A stretch of 64,000 bases of DNA, from contig JAUWWQ010000004.1 of assembly GCA_030616775.1 (NCBI GenBank), forward strand, positions 62,001-126,000. Reading direction: 5' to 3'. Below the pieces are notes generated by a model that was not told the DNA's origin, made no database searches, and saw only the letters and a list, made by a program, of their open reading frames with translations. The position numbers and the translations under genes were made by a program. Every line of letters starts with the position of its first letter. Positions within the stretch are counted from its first letter, which is position 1. This stretch comes from Planctomycetota bacterium (GTDB lineage Bacteria > Planctomycetota > Phycisphaerae > UBA1845). Shown here piece after piece: positions 54,554 to 62,372 of this stretch.

Positions 54554-55489
54554 CTACTCGTGCTTATGCTTGTGCTCGTGCTTGTGCGATCTGCCGGCGC
54601 AACTCCCACCACAACCACAGTGCCCGGCGGGGGTCTTCAAACGGCGATGCTTCTTCACGATCACTTTTTCAGCGGAGGCTCCGGGACAGCACTCCTCCCC
54701 GGCCCCTATCACCTTCTTGATCACCTTCTTGATTACCTTGCCGCCCGCAGCCTTGGAGCAGCACCCGATGGGGCATTCCGGACAGCACCCGGGAGAACAT
54801 CCGGCACAGCACGGCTCCTTCAAGGCCGCTGCTTTGGCGGAGGCGCCGGGACACCAGTCCTCCCCGGCTCCTACCACCTTAATCACCTTCTTGATCCCCC
54901 TGCCGCCCGCAGCCTTGGAGCAGCACCCGATGGGGCATTCCGCACAGCACCCGGGAGCACACTCGGGGCAGCACGGCTCCTTCAAGGCCGCTGCTTTGGC
55001 AGACGCACCGGGACAATCCTCCTCACCGGCTATCATCACCTTTATCATCTTCTCGCCCGCTTCGCCGCCCGCAGCCTCGGCGCAGCACCCGATGGGGCAT
55101 TCCGGACAGCACCCGGGAGCACACTCGGGGCAGCACGGCTCCTCCGAGATCGCTGCTCTAGCGGAGGCGCCGGGATACCAGTCCTCCCCGGCCCCTACCA
55201 CCTTAATCACCTTCTTGATGGCCTTGTCGCCCGCAGCCTCGGCGCAGCACCCGATGGGGCATTCCGGACAACAGCCGGGAAAACACCCCGGGCAGCACGG
55301 CTCCTCCAAAGCCGCCGATTTAACGGTGGCACCTGAACAACCCTCCTCCCCGCCCATTACAACCTTGACCACCTTCTTGACCGCGCTCTTCTCGATGCCC
55401 TTGGCGCCGCACTGGCCGAGCGCCGAGCTGGTTACAAAGGCAACGACCAGGCCCGCGACAAGACTGTTTACTCTGGACTGCGATAGCAT
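54554..55489 (-). CDS. Exported tandem-repeat cysteine-rich protein with His-rich tail
   Basis: 311 residues from ATG at 55489 with AAAGGAG upstream. Signal peptide (SLVAGLVVAFVTSSALG). Then there are four tandem units of exactly 54 residues (162 bases), each with a basic helix (KKVIKVVGAGED), a linker (PGASAKAAALKE) and a cluster PCCPECAPGCCPECPIGCC with eight cysteines. A fifth half-unit lacks the cluster and leads to CGCGGSC and the tail HKHEHKHKHE. That is over 30 cysteines in all. The pattern fits a metal- or thiol-binding periplasmic or surface protein, but no known family is recognised. It is the last gene of the sigma/anti-sigma/sensor operon, 29 bases after the sensor. Function inferred from composition and context only. 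Confidence 0.85.
   Translation of the reverse strand: MLSQSRVNSLVAGLVVAFVTSSALGQCGAKGIEKSAVKKVVKVVMGGEEGCSGATVKSAALEEPCCPGCFPGCCPECPIGCCAEAAGDKAIKKVIKVVGAGEDWYPGASARAAISEEPCCPECAPGCCPECPIGCCAEAAGGEAGEKMIKVMIAGEEDCPGASAKAAALKEPCCPECAPGCCAECPIGCCSKAAGGRGIKKVIKVVGAGEDWCPGASAKAAALKEPCCAGCSPGCCPECPIGCCSKAAGGKVIKKVIKKVIGAGEECCPGASAEKVIVKKHRRLKTPAGHCGCGGSCAGRSHKHEHKHKHE
54730..55380. repeat. Four coding tandem repeats of 162 bases
   Basis: The segment CCCGATGGGGCATTCCG recurs at 54764, 54926, 55088 and 55250, always 162 bases apart. The repeats are in frame within the cysteine-rich gene. The exact period and high identity suggest recent expansion or homogenisation by recombination. Confidence 0.9.
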
Positions 55490-55518
55490 ATCCGCTCCTT
55501 TCAAAACAGAGGTTCTCT

Positions 55519-56046
55519 TCACTCTTTTCCACAACAATCAGCCAGCCGCTCCAGTTGGCTGGGTGTCAACGTCTTTCTCACCAACACTATGGCATTAACA
55601 CGGCTCTTGAGTTCTTCCGCGCGAAGTTCACCGATCTGATCGGCCAACTCGTGCAGGCGTGCCGTATCAGGATTGCTCGCCGCGAGCTCCCGTTCCAAGT
55701 TCGCGAGAAGCACAGTGATTCGCTCGTCGAGCTGGGCGCGTTGCTGCGCGTAGATTGGACAACATACGGCGATTTCCTGTTTCTGGGTTGCCGTAAGCTT
55801 CACCGTCTCCACAAGAGGGCAACACGGCGGGCCCTTCGTCTTGATCACCACCCGGCGGGCGATGCCGAAGGGAGTGGTGTCGACTGGGGTGGTGCCGATG
55901 GGGGCAGTGTCGACTGGGGCGCTGCCGACAAGGTCGGCGAGTTCAGGGAGAACCGGCTCGGTTGGCGTCTTGGCGTGATACACGTTGAGAGCGGCGCTGG
56001 CGGCCAGAGCACCAAACAACACCCAGAATGTCATCATCCTCTTCAT
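55519..56046 (-). CDS. Spy/CnrX-like periplasmic heavy-metal sensor with three Cys-Cys pairs
   Basis: 175 residues. The N-terminus is a membrane anchor or signal (MTFWVLFGALAASAALNVYH). A Pro/Thr-rich linker precedes a helical domain with LTATQ (84-88) and LTPSQL (160-165), the LTxxQ repeats of the Spy/CpxP/CnrX group. Three vicinal cysteine pairs occur at 75-76 (GPPCCPL), 95-96 (IAVCCPIY) and 171-172 (ADCCGKE); these are not typical of CnrX, which uses other ligands. The ATG overlaps the anti-sigma stop as ATGA. Position and fold suggest that it senses metal or thiol stress outside the membrane and signals to the anti-sigma factor. Confidence 0.82.
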   Translation of the reverse strand: MKRMMTFWVLFGALAASAALNVYHAKTPTEPVLPELADLVGSAPVDTAPIGTTPVDTTPFGIARRVVIKTKGPPCCPLVETVKLTATQKQEIAVCCPIYAQQRAQLDERITVLLANLERELAASNPDTARLHELADQIGELRAEELKSRVNAIVLVRKTLTPSQLERLADCCGKE

Positions 56047-56540
56047 GGCTTGGCGTCCGTGAGCAACTCTTTGACCAGGCGTGCTTCCGGTCTTTGGTCG
56101 AGAAGCTCCAACGTCTCTCCACCTCGTCTGGGTGTAGCGAGAGCGACGCTGCTTTCTCGCAAGACCTGCTCGATCTGAGAAGCCATTACGAGCTGGGGCG
56201 CCTGTTGTGGCTCCAACGCCGATTTCATTGCTCCAAATCCGAACAGATAGAAGACGAAACCTGCGGCCACCGCTGCGGCCCGAACGAACCAGCTACGGAC
56301 TCGCAGGCGCCGGGCGGGTAACGTCTGTTGAGCGGATGCTGCGACACGTCCCCACAGTCCCTCAGGTACTTCGCACGTCCGATCCGAACGCAACAGCTCC
56401 CCGATCAGAGCCAGGTCCCGGAGGTATGCGCTGCAACTCGGACACTCAGCGAGGTGCGATGCGATCTGGTCCCGCTCTGCGGACTCCAACTCGCCATCGT
56501 AGTACGCCGAGATCCTGGACAATACCTCAGCACAGGTCAT
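56043..56540 (-). CDS. Zinc-finger anti-sigma factor
   Basis: 165 residues from ATG at 56540, with GAGGAG eight bases upstream; a start at 56582 would overlap the sigma gene more. The N-terminal zf-HC2 domain has SHLAECPSC, giving His29, Cys33 and Cys36 (HxxxCxxC). A single transmembrane helix follows (VRAAAVAAGFVFYLFGFG), then a periplasmic C-terminal part of about 65 residues. It would hold the ECF sigma factor encoded upstream at the membrane until the sensor partner acts. Its start lies 14 bases inside the sigma gene, so translation is coupled. Confidence 0.88.
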   Translation of the reverse strand: MTCAEVLSRISAYYDGELESAERDQIASHLAECPSCSAYLRDLALIGELLRSDRTCEVPEGLWGRVAASAQQTLPARRLRVRSWFVRAAAVAAGFVFYLFGFGAMKSALEPQQAPQLVMASQIEQVLRESSVALATPRRGGETLELLDQRPEARLVKELLTDAKP

Positions 56541-57177
56541 CGCGTGATCGCTCCTCACGTATTTGGACAATCGGGGCGTCACCGTTATTCCCGCGCGTCC
56601 TCCGGCCTATTACAGATCCGGTGAGCCGTGCCCGCAGAGTATAACGAGCGCGTGCCAACCTAGACATTACCGTCCCTACCGGAACTTCGAGAAGCTCGGC
56701 AATTTGCGCGTATGACAGGCCGTCGACTTCGCGCAGCACGAGGCAGGCCCGGTAATGACCCGGAAGCGACTGCACAAGCCTGTCAACAAGCTCGTTTCGC
56801 TCCTTGACACTCGAGCATTCCACTGGTGACGGAGCTGATCCGTGTTGGGCGTTGTGAAACTCCCGGAACGCAGAGTGAGTACAGGTTTCGCTGCGTCTTA
56901 GCTGCTTGATCCTGTTAAGGCAATGTCGCACACCCAGTCGGTATAGCCACGTATAGAATCCTGAGCGGCCCTGGAACTTGTCGGCATGTTCAAAGGCCCG
57001 AACGAAGATTTCCTGGGTGACATCCTCCGCATCAGCCTCATTGCCCATCATTTTCCTAGCGAGGTGGTGCACCCGCGTGCCGTACAGCTCGAAAATCGTA
57101 CTAAGAGCGGTGATGTCGCCGCTTCTGAGCCGGGCCAGGACGCTGGGATCGGGTTCACTTGGGAGGGGATCAGGCAC
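56527..57177 (-). CDS. ECF-family RNA polymerase sigma factor
   Basis: 216 residues from GTG at 57177; a stop lies six codons earlier in frame, and no ATG is available. Sigma region 2 is at about residues 26-95 (FELYGTRVHHLARKMMGNEA, DAEDVTQEIFVRAFEHADKF), and region 4 at about 130-185 (LPGHYRACLVLREVDGLSY, YAQIAELLEVPVGTVMSRLA). The tail is basic and longer than usual. It would direct transcription of this operon and perhaps others. An ECF-like promoter lies at 57233-57261. First gene of the four-gene operon. Confidence 0.93.
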   Translation of the reverse strand: MPDPLPSEPDPSVLARLRSGDITALSTIFELYGTRVHHLARKMMGNEADAEDVTQEIFVRAFEHADKFQGRSGFYTWLYRLGVRHCLNRIKQLRRSETCTHSAFREFHNAQHGSAPSPVECSSVKERNELVDRLVQSLPGHYRACLVLREVDGLSYAQIAELLEVPVGTVMSRLARARYTLRARLTGSVIGRRTRGNNGDAPIVQIREERSRDDLC

Positions 57178-57232
57178 TTTCAGGTATCGAGCTTAGTGGA
57201 TCAGCGCTCGGCGAGCATACTCCTCCTTGACT

Positions 57233-57261
57233 TTTGACAACCGGGAAGCTCGGAGTATTCC
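57233..57261 (-). promoter_or_regulatory. Putative ECF autoregulatory promoter
   Basis: On the minus strand GGAATA (57256-57261), 17 bases, GTCAAA (57233-57238). ECF promoters usually have GGAAC or GGAAT near -35 and GTC near -10. Between it and the GTG start is AAGGAGGA followed by a five-codon ORF (ATG CTC GCC GAG CGC TGA). Confidence 0.45.
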
Positions 57262-57427
57262 ACGCGCTCCCCCTGAGAAACCCGAAACTGCGGCCCGAGC
57301 GATGGTCGGCGCGTAGCCTGTATCTAGCGCAATTTACAATGACAGACGGTTTTGGCAGCTTGTTTACTCCGCGTTTTTCAGGTTTGTCCAGGCTTTCGTT
57401 TCGCCTGCAACTGGTGTCAGCCCGCAC

Positions 57428-57526
57428 GTCAGCGCCACTGTCGCCGATCTGCCCGATCATGACACCGTCATCGCCCACCAGGTGTTCGAATCAATCCAAT
57501 ACTACCGCTTGGATCGCCAGCTTTGA
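57428..57526 (+). pseudogene. Decayed 3' end of a second yifB-like gene
   Basis: The frame ending at TGA 57524-57526 reads VSATVADLPDHDTVIAHQVF, then ESIQYYRLDRQL. The intact YifB at 52878-54407 ends VSRTIADLAQRDAVTADDVL, then EAVQYRRLDRQL: about 19 of 32 residues agree. Nothing upstream of 57420 keeps the homology. It is a remnant of a duplicate or of a lost homologue. The rest of 57262-57570 shows no gene. Confidence 0.7.
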
Positions 57527-57570
57527 GAATCCGCAGCAAGGCGTCGGATCGGTCGCTGATTGGCATCCAA

Positions 57571-58305
57571 TCAGAATCGGCCAAAGAGCGGAATGGTCGT
57601 CACCGCGATTCCGCCGTCCCGGATTACGCTGTAGTCGCTGGGGGCGCTCACCTCGCGCAGCCAGTAGGAGGCCCCGTAGCCGAACTCCATGGTGCGACCG
57701 TCGCCACTTTCGGCCCGATTGAACGTCATGGGCATGGGGTGAGCCGCTACCGGGACGCGATGAATGCGGTTTCGGGCATCGGCTGGGAGTGGGGCTGGCA
57801 GGTTGATGTTCCAAATACCAGGCGCTGGCAGCGTTTCACTGATTAGCTCCTCGATCAGGAAGGTGGTGATATCGGTCGCGGCCTCCCAGTCGGTTGCCAC
57901 CCCGGTCCGAATCGCCTGTGACACGGCAATCGCTTTTAGCCCCAGGATCGCAGCCTCACGAGCACCGGCGACCGTACCGGAATAGAAGGTATCCACGCCC
58001 GCATTGGCCCCTGCATTGATCCCTGAAACGACCAGGTGGATCGGCTTCTCGATCAGCGTTGCCAAGGCCAATCGAACGCAATCAGCCGGGGTCCCCTCAA
58101 GAGTGTAGATCGTCCCAAACTTGTCATGCTTGAGGCGCTCAACGGTTATCGGGCCGCGGAGAGTGATCGTATGGCTACAGGCCGACCGTTCCGTCTTCGG
58201 GGCCACAACGTGCACGGTCCCGATATCGCGCAATGCCTCGTAGGCTGCGTACAACCCCGGTGCGTCGTACCCGTCGTCATTGGTCAGGAGAATGCTTAAG
58301 CCCAT
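57571..58305 (-). CDS. surE: 5'/3'-nucleotidase SurE
   Basis: 244 residues. ILLTNDDGYDAPGLYAA holds the Asp-Asp pair (about residues 10-11) that binds metal. VVAPKTERSACSHTITL carries the conserved serine loop. VSGINAGANAGVDTFYSGTVA is the family signature (conserved Asn and Ser), here read in short as SGINAGANAGVDTFYSGTV. The enzyme dephosphorylates nucleoside 5'- and 3'-monophosphates in the cytoplasm. A 27-codon frame upstream ends TAATG, overlapping the surE start, so translation may be coupled to it. Confidence 0.95.
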   Translation of the reverse strand: MGLSILLTNDDGYDAPGLYAAYEALRDIGTVHVVAPKTERSACSHTITLRGPITVERLKHDKFGTIYTLEGTPADCVRLALATLIEKPIHLVVSGINAGANAGVDTFYSGTVAGAREAAILGLKAIAVSQAIRTGVATDWEAATDITTFLIEELISETLPAPGIWNINLPAPLPADARNRIHRVPVAAHPMPMTFNRAESGDGRTMEFGYGASYWLREVSAPSDYSVIRDGGIAVTTIPLFGRF

Positions 58306-58388
58306 TATGAAGCCTTCGCCCTACTCCCCGTCTCGGCGTAGTCCGTTGCTGTCACTTGATGTCCGATACCCCAGAGACCGGACAGCAT
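58305..58388 (-). CDS. Possible 27-residue leader peptide coupled to surE
   Basis: ATG at 58388 follows AAAGGAAGGT closely. The frame encodes MLSGLWGIGHQ and ends in TAA overlapping the surE ATG as TAATG. No recognisable motif. It could be a translated leader coupling ribosomes into surE, or chance. The gap 58389-58717 holds no other gene. Confidence 0.3.
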   Translation of the reverse strand: MLSGLWGIGHQVTATDYAETGSRAKAS

Positions 58389-58717
58389 ACCTTCCTTTAG
58401 ATTTGGCGACCATGCCGAGGGAATCGTACAGTATATTCCAGAAAATACCCTAAACTGCCGAGGTTGTCTAAATGCTCGCAGGCCGCCTATTTCTGGGATA
58501 TATCAGCGGTGATCCGTTATGGGGTTATCACATCGGCCGGCGTGCAGCGTGCGCCGTCGTCTACGAAGCGCGTTCTAGGAGATACGGAAGATAAGACGAC
58601 CATACCACATTTCATACCAGAGGCGAACGGTTTCGTGTCAGTACAGATCGACGCCTTCCGCTCGTGCTGGTGGTAGCAGCCGACGATGGCCGTCGCAGGC
58701 TTGGGGGTAGAGCACAC

Positions 58718-60028
58718 ATGAACGATAGCACTCGGTCAACCGACGTGTTCAGCTTGGAATTGTCCGCCAGCGCCCCGCGCGTGCGGATAACAGCCGGTCT
58801 AGGATCAGCGGCCCAGAAAACCTGGAACCTTCGACGACTGGTCACACTCATCGGATCGCGCCGCCCGGCGCACATTGTTCTCCACGACCGCGATATCAGC
58901 CCCGCCCACTGCGTCATTGTCAATACCGGTACAGAGGTTCTGCTGAAAGATCTGCACACCGGCGCCGGTACGCAGTGCAACGACAGCCGGATCGATCTGA
59001 CGGCGCTCAAAGACGGCGACGTCATCAGGGTCGGAGCAAGCACGATACAGGTGGCAATCCAGGTACCGGAGGACATCTCTGATGACTCGGGCTGTGGGAT
59101 GCAATTCGCCGATCCAACCTCCTTCCCGACGCCGGTCAACGTTACGCTGGTGCATACCGATCAGCAATGGGAGGTGAAGGACGCCGTCGTACTTGTCGGC
59201 CGGCATGAGGCTGCCCGCATTATGCTGGACCACAAGGATGTCGCTCGTCGGCATGCGATAATCTTTCGGTTCAAAGAGGGACCGGCGGTCTTCGATCTGA
59301 GCGGGCCAGGCGGGATTCTGGTCAACGGGCAGCAGTGTTCGTTGGCCCTGTTGAGCGATGGTGACCGCATTACCCTAGGACCGTTCAGGCTGCGGATCGG
59401 TTCGAGCAGCGGCGCAGAGCTGAACATGCAGACTTCGGCCACCGAAACTCCACCTGAGCTAATGTCATCTTCGGTCGAGACGTCCGATGAAGCCGGAGTG
59501 TCGACAGACCCATCCGCTCCACCGGTCGGGTCGGAGCTCCAAGTCGACCTGGACCCTTCCGTGCAGGATGGGGCCGCAACGATCGACTCCAAACTTGACT
59601 CCCTTCAGAACAACATAGCCGTTTCATGGGACCGGTTGAACTCGTGGCAATCGCAGTTGCTGGAGGACGCCGCAACAATGAGCAAACAGGAACTCGATAT
59701 AGCGGACCGTGTCTCGGAGCTTGATGCAAGGGACGCTGCACTTCGCGGCGAACTGCACGACGTGACCCGCTATCACGAGCAACTGACCGAGCGCGAGCGC
59801 GAGCTTACCGCCGGCTTCGCCCGCCTACAGGATGAAAAGGACAGGCTTGCACAGAGCCAGGCCGACTGTGCCAAGCGCGAAGAAGAGGTGGTCCGCCGTA
59901 CCGAGGAATTGTCACGCCGCGAGCACGTCTTTGCCCAGCGTTGGACCCGTCTGCAGTCGGCCAAATGTCCGCACTGCGGCCGACCAGTCGGGACCGCTGA
60001 AAACGGCTCCGGCAGCAGTGTCTCATAA
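58718..60028 (+). CDS. Double FHA-domain protein with coiled coil and zinc-ribbon-like end
   Basis: 436 residues from ATG at 58718. FHA domain 1 covers about residues 40-110: LIGSRRPAHIVLHDRDISPA has the conserved GR/S..I..H..S pattern. Domain 2, about residues 155-225, has LVGRHEAARIMLDHKDVARR and GGILVNGQQC. A Ser/Pro-rich linker follows, then a long charged coiled coil (about 290-400: EQLTERERELTAGFARLQDE, then KREEEVVRRTEELSRREH). The C-terminus has KCPHCGRP, a single CxxC. FHA domains bind phosphothreonine, so it probably reads the output of a Ser/Thr kinase, although no intact kinase is in this window. Confidence 0.88.
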   Translation: MNDSTRSTDVFSLELSASAPRVRITAGLGSAAQKTWNLRRLVTLIGSRRPAHIVLHDRDISPAHCVIVNTGTEVLLKDLHTGAGTQCNDSRIDLTALKDGDVIRVGASTIQVAIQVPEDISDDSGCGMQFADPTSFPTPVNVTLVHTDQQWEVKDAVVLVGRHEAARIMLDHKDVARRHAIIFRFKEGPAVFDLSGPGGILVNGQQCSLALLSDGDRITLGPFRLRIGSSSGAELNMQTSATETPPELMSSSVETSDEAGVSTDPSAPPVGSELQVDLDPSVQDGAATIDSKLDSLQNNIAVSWDRLNSWQSQLLEDAATMSKQELDIADRVSELDARDAALRGELHDVTRYHEQLTERERELTAGFARLQDEKDRLAQSQADCAKREEEVVRRTEELSRREHVFAQRWTRLQSAKCPHCGRPVGTAENGSGSSVS

Positions 60029-60614
60029 GCCGTGCCTCGGGCACCCCAAAGGAAGTGTGCCCGTACCCCAGACTCCACACGATGACGCAAGCCAAACAGT
60101 CCTGATGGCTTTTCAGGATTCTTCCACATCCTTGACCAGGCTGGCGTGTCCGAAGCACGCGATGATCTGTCTCAATTGAAGTGGGTCGTCATAACGCGAG
60201 CCGGCGGAACGTTCGTGATCCGCAGCCGCACCTTGGATGATGCGGGCAAGGCCCTGCAAGCGCCCCGTGTGGCCTTGGGTCCCACGGTATGGTTCTGCCC
60301 GTGAATCCCGGGCCACCCGGCGGCTCAGCATGACAAGAAGACCCGTAGTGCCAAGACCGAAATCGGGAATCATAACTACTTTGTCCTTGAGAGGTTACGA
60401 TTCCGCGGTGTTGAAGACGGGCTAGAGTCTTACGGTGAAACATGCGCGCATCTTTTGGCGGCGGCGTAGGCGCGCCTCAGGTAGCGGCCGGCGTCTCGCC
60501 GGCCGAGGATCACGGCGGCCTGCGGGGACGCAGGCCGCTACTTGGGTTGCGGGTCCGCCCACATTAGGTTGATCGGCGCCGAAGTCCGTTGTCCCTGTCC
60601 GGCTCAGCGGATAG
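60029..60614. other. Intergenic region containing copy B of the dispersed palindrome
   Basis: An 86-codon minus-strand frame (60113-60373) has no good binding site and no motif; I do not call it. The dispersed repeat copy B occupies 60423-60567. Confidence 0.5.
60423..60567. repeat. About 150-bp dispersed palindromic element, copy B (inverted)
   Basis: Complement of 15468-15623 at roughly 93 per cent by eye, lacking its 11-base insertion. It lies just past the stop of rpoD. Both copies hold the paired CGGCCTGCG and CGGCCGGCG hairpins and end in a TTTCACCGTA-type segment. Confidence 0.8.
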
Positions 60615-62372
60615 CTACGGGATTGTCGGGGACGGCGTCAGGTTCGCAAGGAAGCCCTCCAGCTTTCGGGACCGGACCGGATGTTGGAGCTTGCGAATGG
60701 CCTTGGCCTCGACCTGCCGCACCCGCTCCCGCGTCACCTTGAAGATCTTTCCGACCTCTTCGAGCGTGTAGGTATAGCCGTCGCCGATGCCGTAGCGCAG
60801 CTTGATGATCTCGCGTTCGCGGTAGGTGAGGGTCTTGAGCACCTCTTCGACCCGGTCTTTGAGCATCCCGCCTCCAGCAGTGCTGACCGGCGAGTCCACG
60901 GCTTCGTCCTCTATGAAGTCGCCGAAATAAGAGTCCTCACTCTCGCCCACCGGGCGATCCAGCGAGATGGGATGGCGCGAAATCTTGAGCACGCGTCGGG
61001 CCTCACTGACCGGCATCCGGGCAGTTCTGGCGATCTCCTCGATCGTCGGCTCGCGACCCAGATCCTGGAGCAGTTCCTTGCTGATATTGCGCAGCCGGCT
61101 CATGGTCTCGATCATGTGCACGGGGATGCGAATGGTACGGGCATGATCGGCGATGGCCCGGGTGATCGCCTGCCGGATCCACCAGGTCGCATAAGTGCTG
61201 AACTTATAGCCCCGCTTGTACTCGTACTTGTCCACCGCCCGCATCAACCCGGTGTTGCCTTCTTGAATGATATCCAGGAAGCTCAGCCCGCGGTTGCGGT
61301 ATTTCTTGGCGATGCTGACCACCAGCCGCAGGTTCCCTCCGGACAGCTTGCGCTTGGCGTCCTCGTACTCGCTGAAGACGCGCTGGATGGACCTGAGCCG
61401 TTCGCCCAGGGCCTCCGACTTTTCCATACAGAGCGACTCGATCCCGGCCAGCTCCTCCTTCATCGCGGCGACGTCCTCGTCCACCATGGTGCGACGCTTC
61501 TGCTGACCGGCCAGCCGACGCTCCAGCTCCCTCATCTTCCGATACAACCCGCGGAGCCTCTTCATCAGCGGTTGGATGCGGCTGGTTCGTAGCGACAATT
61601 CCTCCAGTAATTTCGATATCTTTCGCCGCCGATCGCGCATGCGCCGGGTCAGCTCTCGCCGCACGGCGGCAGCTACTCGCGGGGCCTGCACCTTCACCCA
61701 GTCTTCCTCGTTCCGCTTCATCAACGCACGGGCCGTGACCAGGTTGACGGGGATGCGGGCGCTGATGCGCGCCTTGGCGGCGTGCTCCGAGGTCGATATC
61801 TTCATGGTACGGTCGAAGGGCAGGGCCCCCTCAGACACTTGCTGCAGTATCTCCACAGCAAGCCCGCCGCAGTAGTCGCTCTCCAGGACCTTCTGCCTGA
61901 AGGCCATGCGGGTCAGCTCGATCTTCTTGGCCAGCCGGATCTCCTCCGCCCGGGTGAGCAGCGGGATTTCGCCCATCTGCGTCAGGTACATCCTTACCGG
62001 GTCGTCAATTCGTTTCACACCAGCGTCGGCGCTCAGTTCGTTAACGTTTTTTGTGATATCCTTTTCGAATTCCTCGGTGCCGTCCCGCCCGTTGCCGCCC
62101 TGCGCCCCCGTGCCTTTGTGCGAATCACGATCCTCGGAGTCCGCCCTGCGCCGCCGTTCGTAGCGGTCCGCGTCAGCCTCGTCGAGTGTCTCGATCTTGG
62201 CCTCCTCGAGGCACATCATGATGATCTCGAGCTGGGCGGGATCGATGGCGTCGTCGGGGAGGATCTCATTCATCTCCTCCCACGTGACGTAGCCACGCTT
62301 CTTACCCAGCTCCAGCAGCTCGTCTACCGCGGCCTGAATGGGATCTACAGCTTGTTCAATGACTTCGCTCAT
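60615..62372 (-). CDS. rpoD: Primary RNA polymerase sigma factor
   Basis: 585 residues. Region 1.1-like start, region 1.2 at about 122-155 ([20 protein letters not shown]), a large variable insert (about 160-340), region 2 at 347-417 ([20 protein letters not shown], then [20 protein letters not shown]), region 3 at 418-495, and region 4 at 505-575 with the helix-turn-helix [32 protein letters not shown] contacts the -10 element and [10 protein letters not shown] the -35 element; both are canonical, which agrees with the TTGACA/TATAAT-like promoters noted in this window. The ATG overlaps the dnaG stop as ATGA, so the two are co-translated. Confidence 0.97.
   Translation of the reverse strand: MSEVIEQAVDPIQAAVDELLELGKKRGYVTWEEMNEILPDDAIDPAQLEIIMMCLEEAKIETLDEADADRYERRRRADSEDRDSHKGTGAQGGNGRDGTEEFEKDITKNVNELSADAGVKRIDDPVRMYLTQMGEIPLLTRAEEIRLAKKIELTRMAFRQKVLESDYCGGLAVEILQQVSEGALPFDRTMKISTSEHAAKARISARIPVNLVTARALMKRNEEDWVKVQAPRVAAAVRRELTRRMRDRRRKISKLLEELSLRTSRIQPLMKRLRGLYRKMRELERRLAGQQKRRTMVDEDVAAMKEELAGIESLCMEKSEALGERLRSIQRVFSEYEDAKRKLSGGNLRLVVSIAKKYRNRGLSFLDIIQEGNTGLMRAVDKYEYKRGYKFSTYATWWIRQAITRAIADHARTIRIPVHMIETMSRLRNISKELLQDLGREPTIEEIARTARMPVSEARRVLKISRHPISLDRPVGESEDSYFGDFIEDEAVDSPVSTAGGGMLKDRVEEVLKTLTYREREIIKLRYGIGDGYTYTLEEVGKIFKVTRERVRQVEAKAIRKLQHPVRSRKLEGFLANLTPSPTIP

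Noticed and set aside
54560-55598. 258- and 342-codon plus-strand frames over the Cys-repeat gene
   Set aside because: They are open only because of the 162-base repeat. The minus frame has a binding site, a signal peptide and an operon context.
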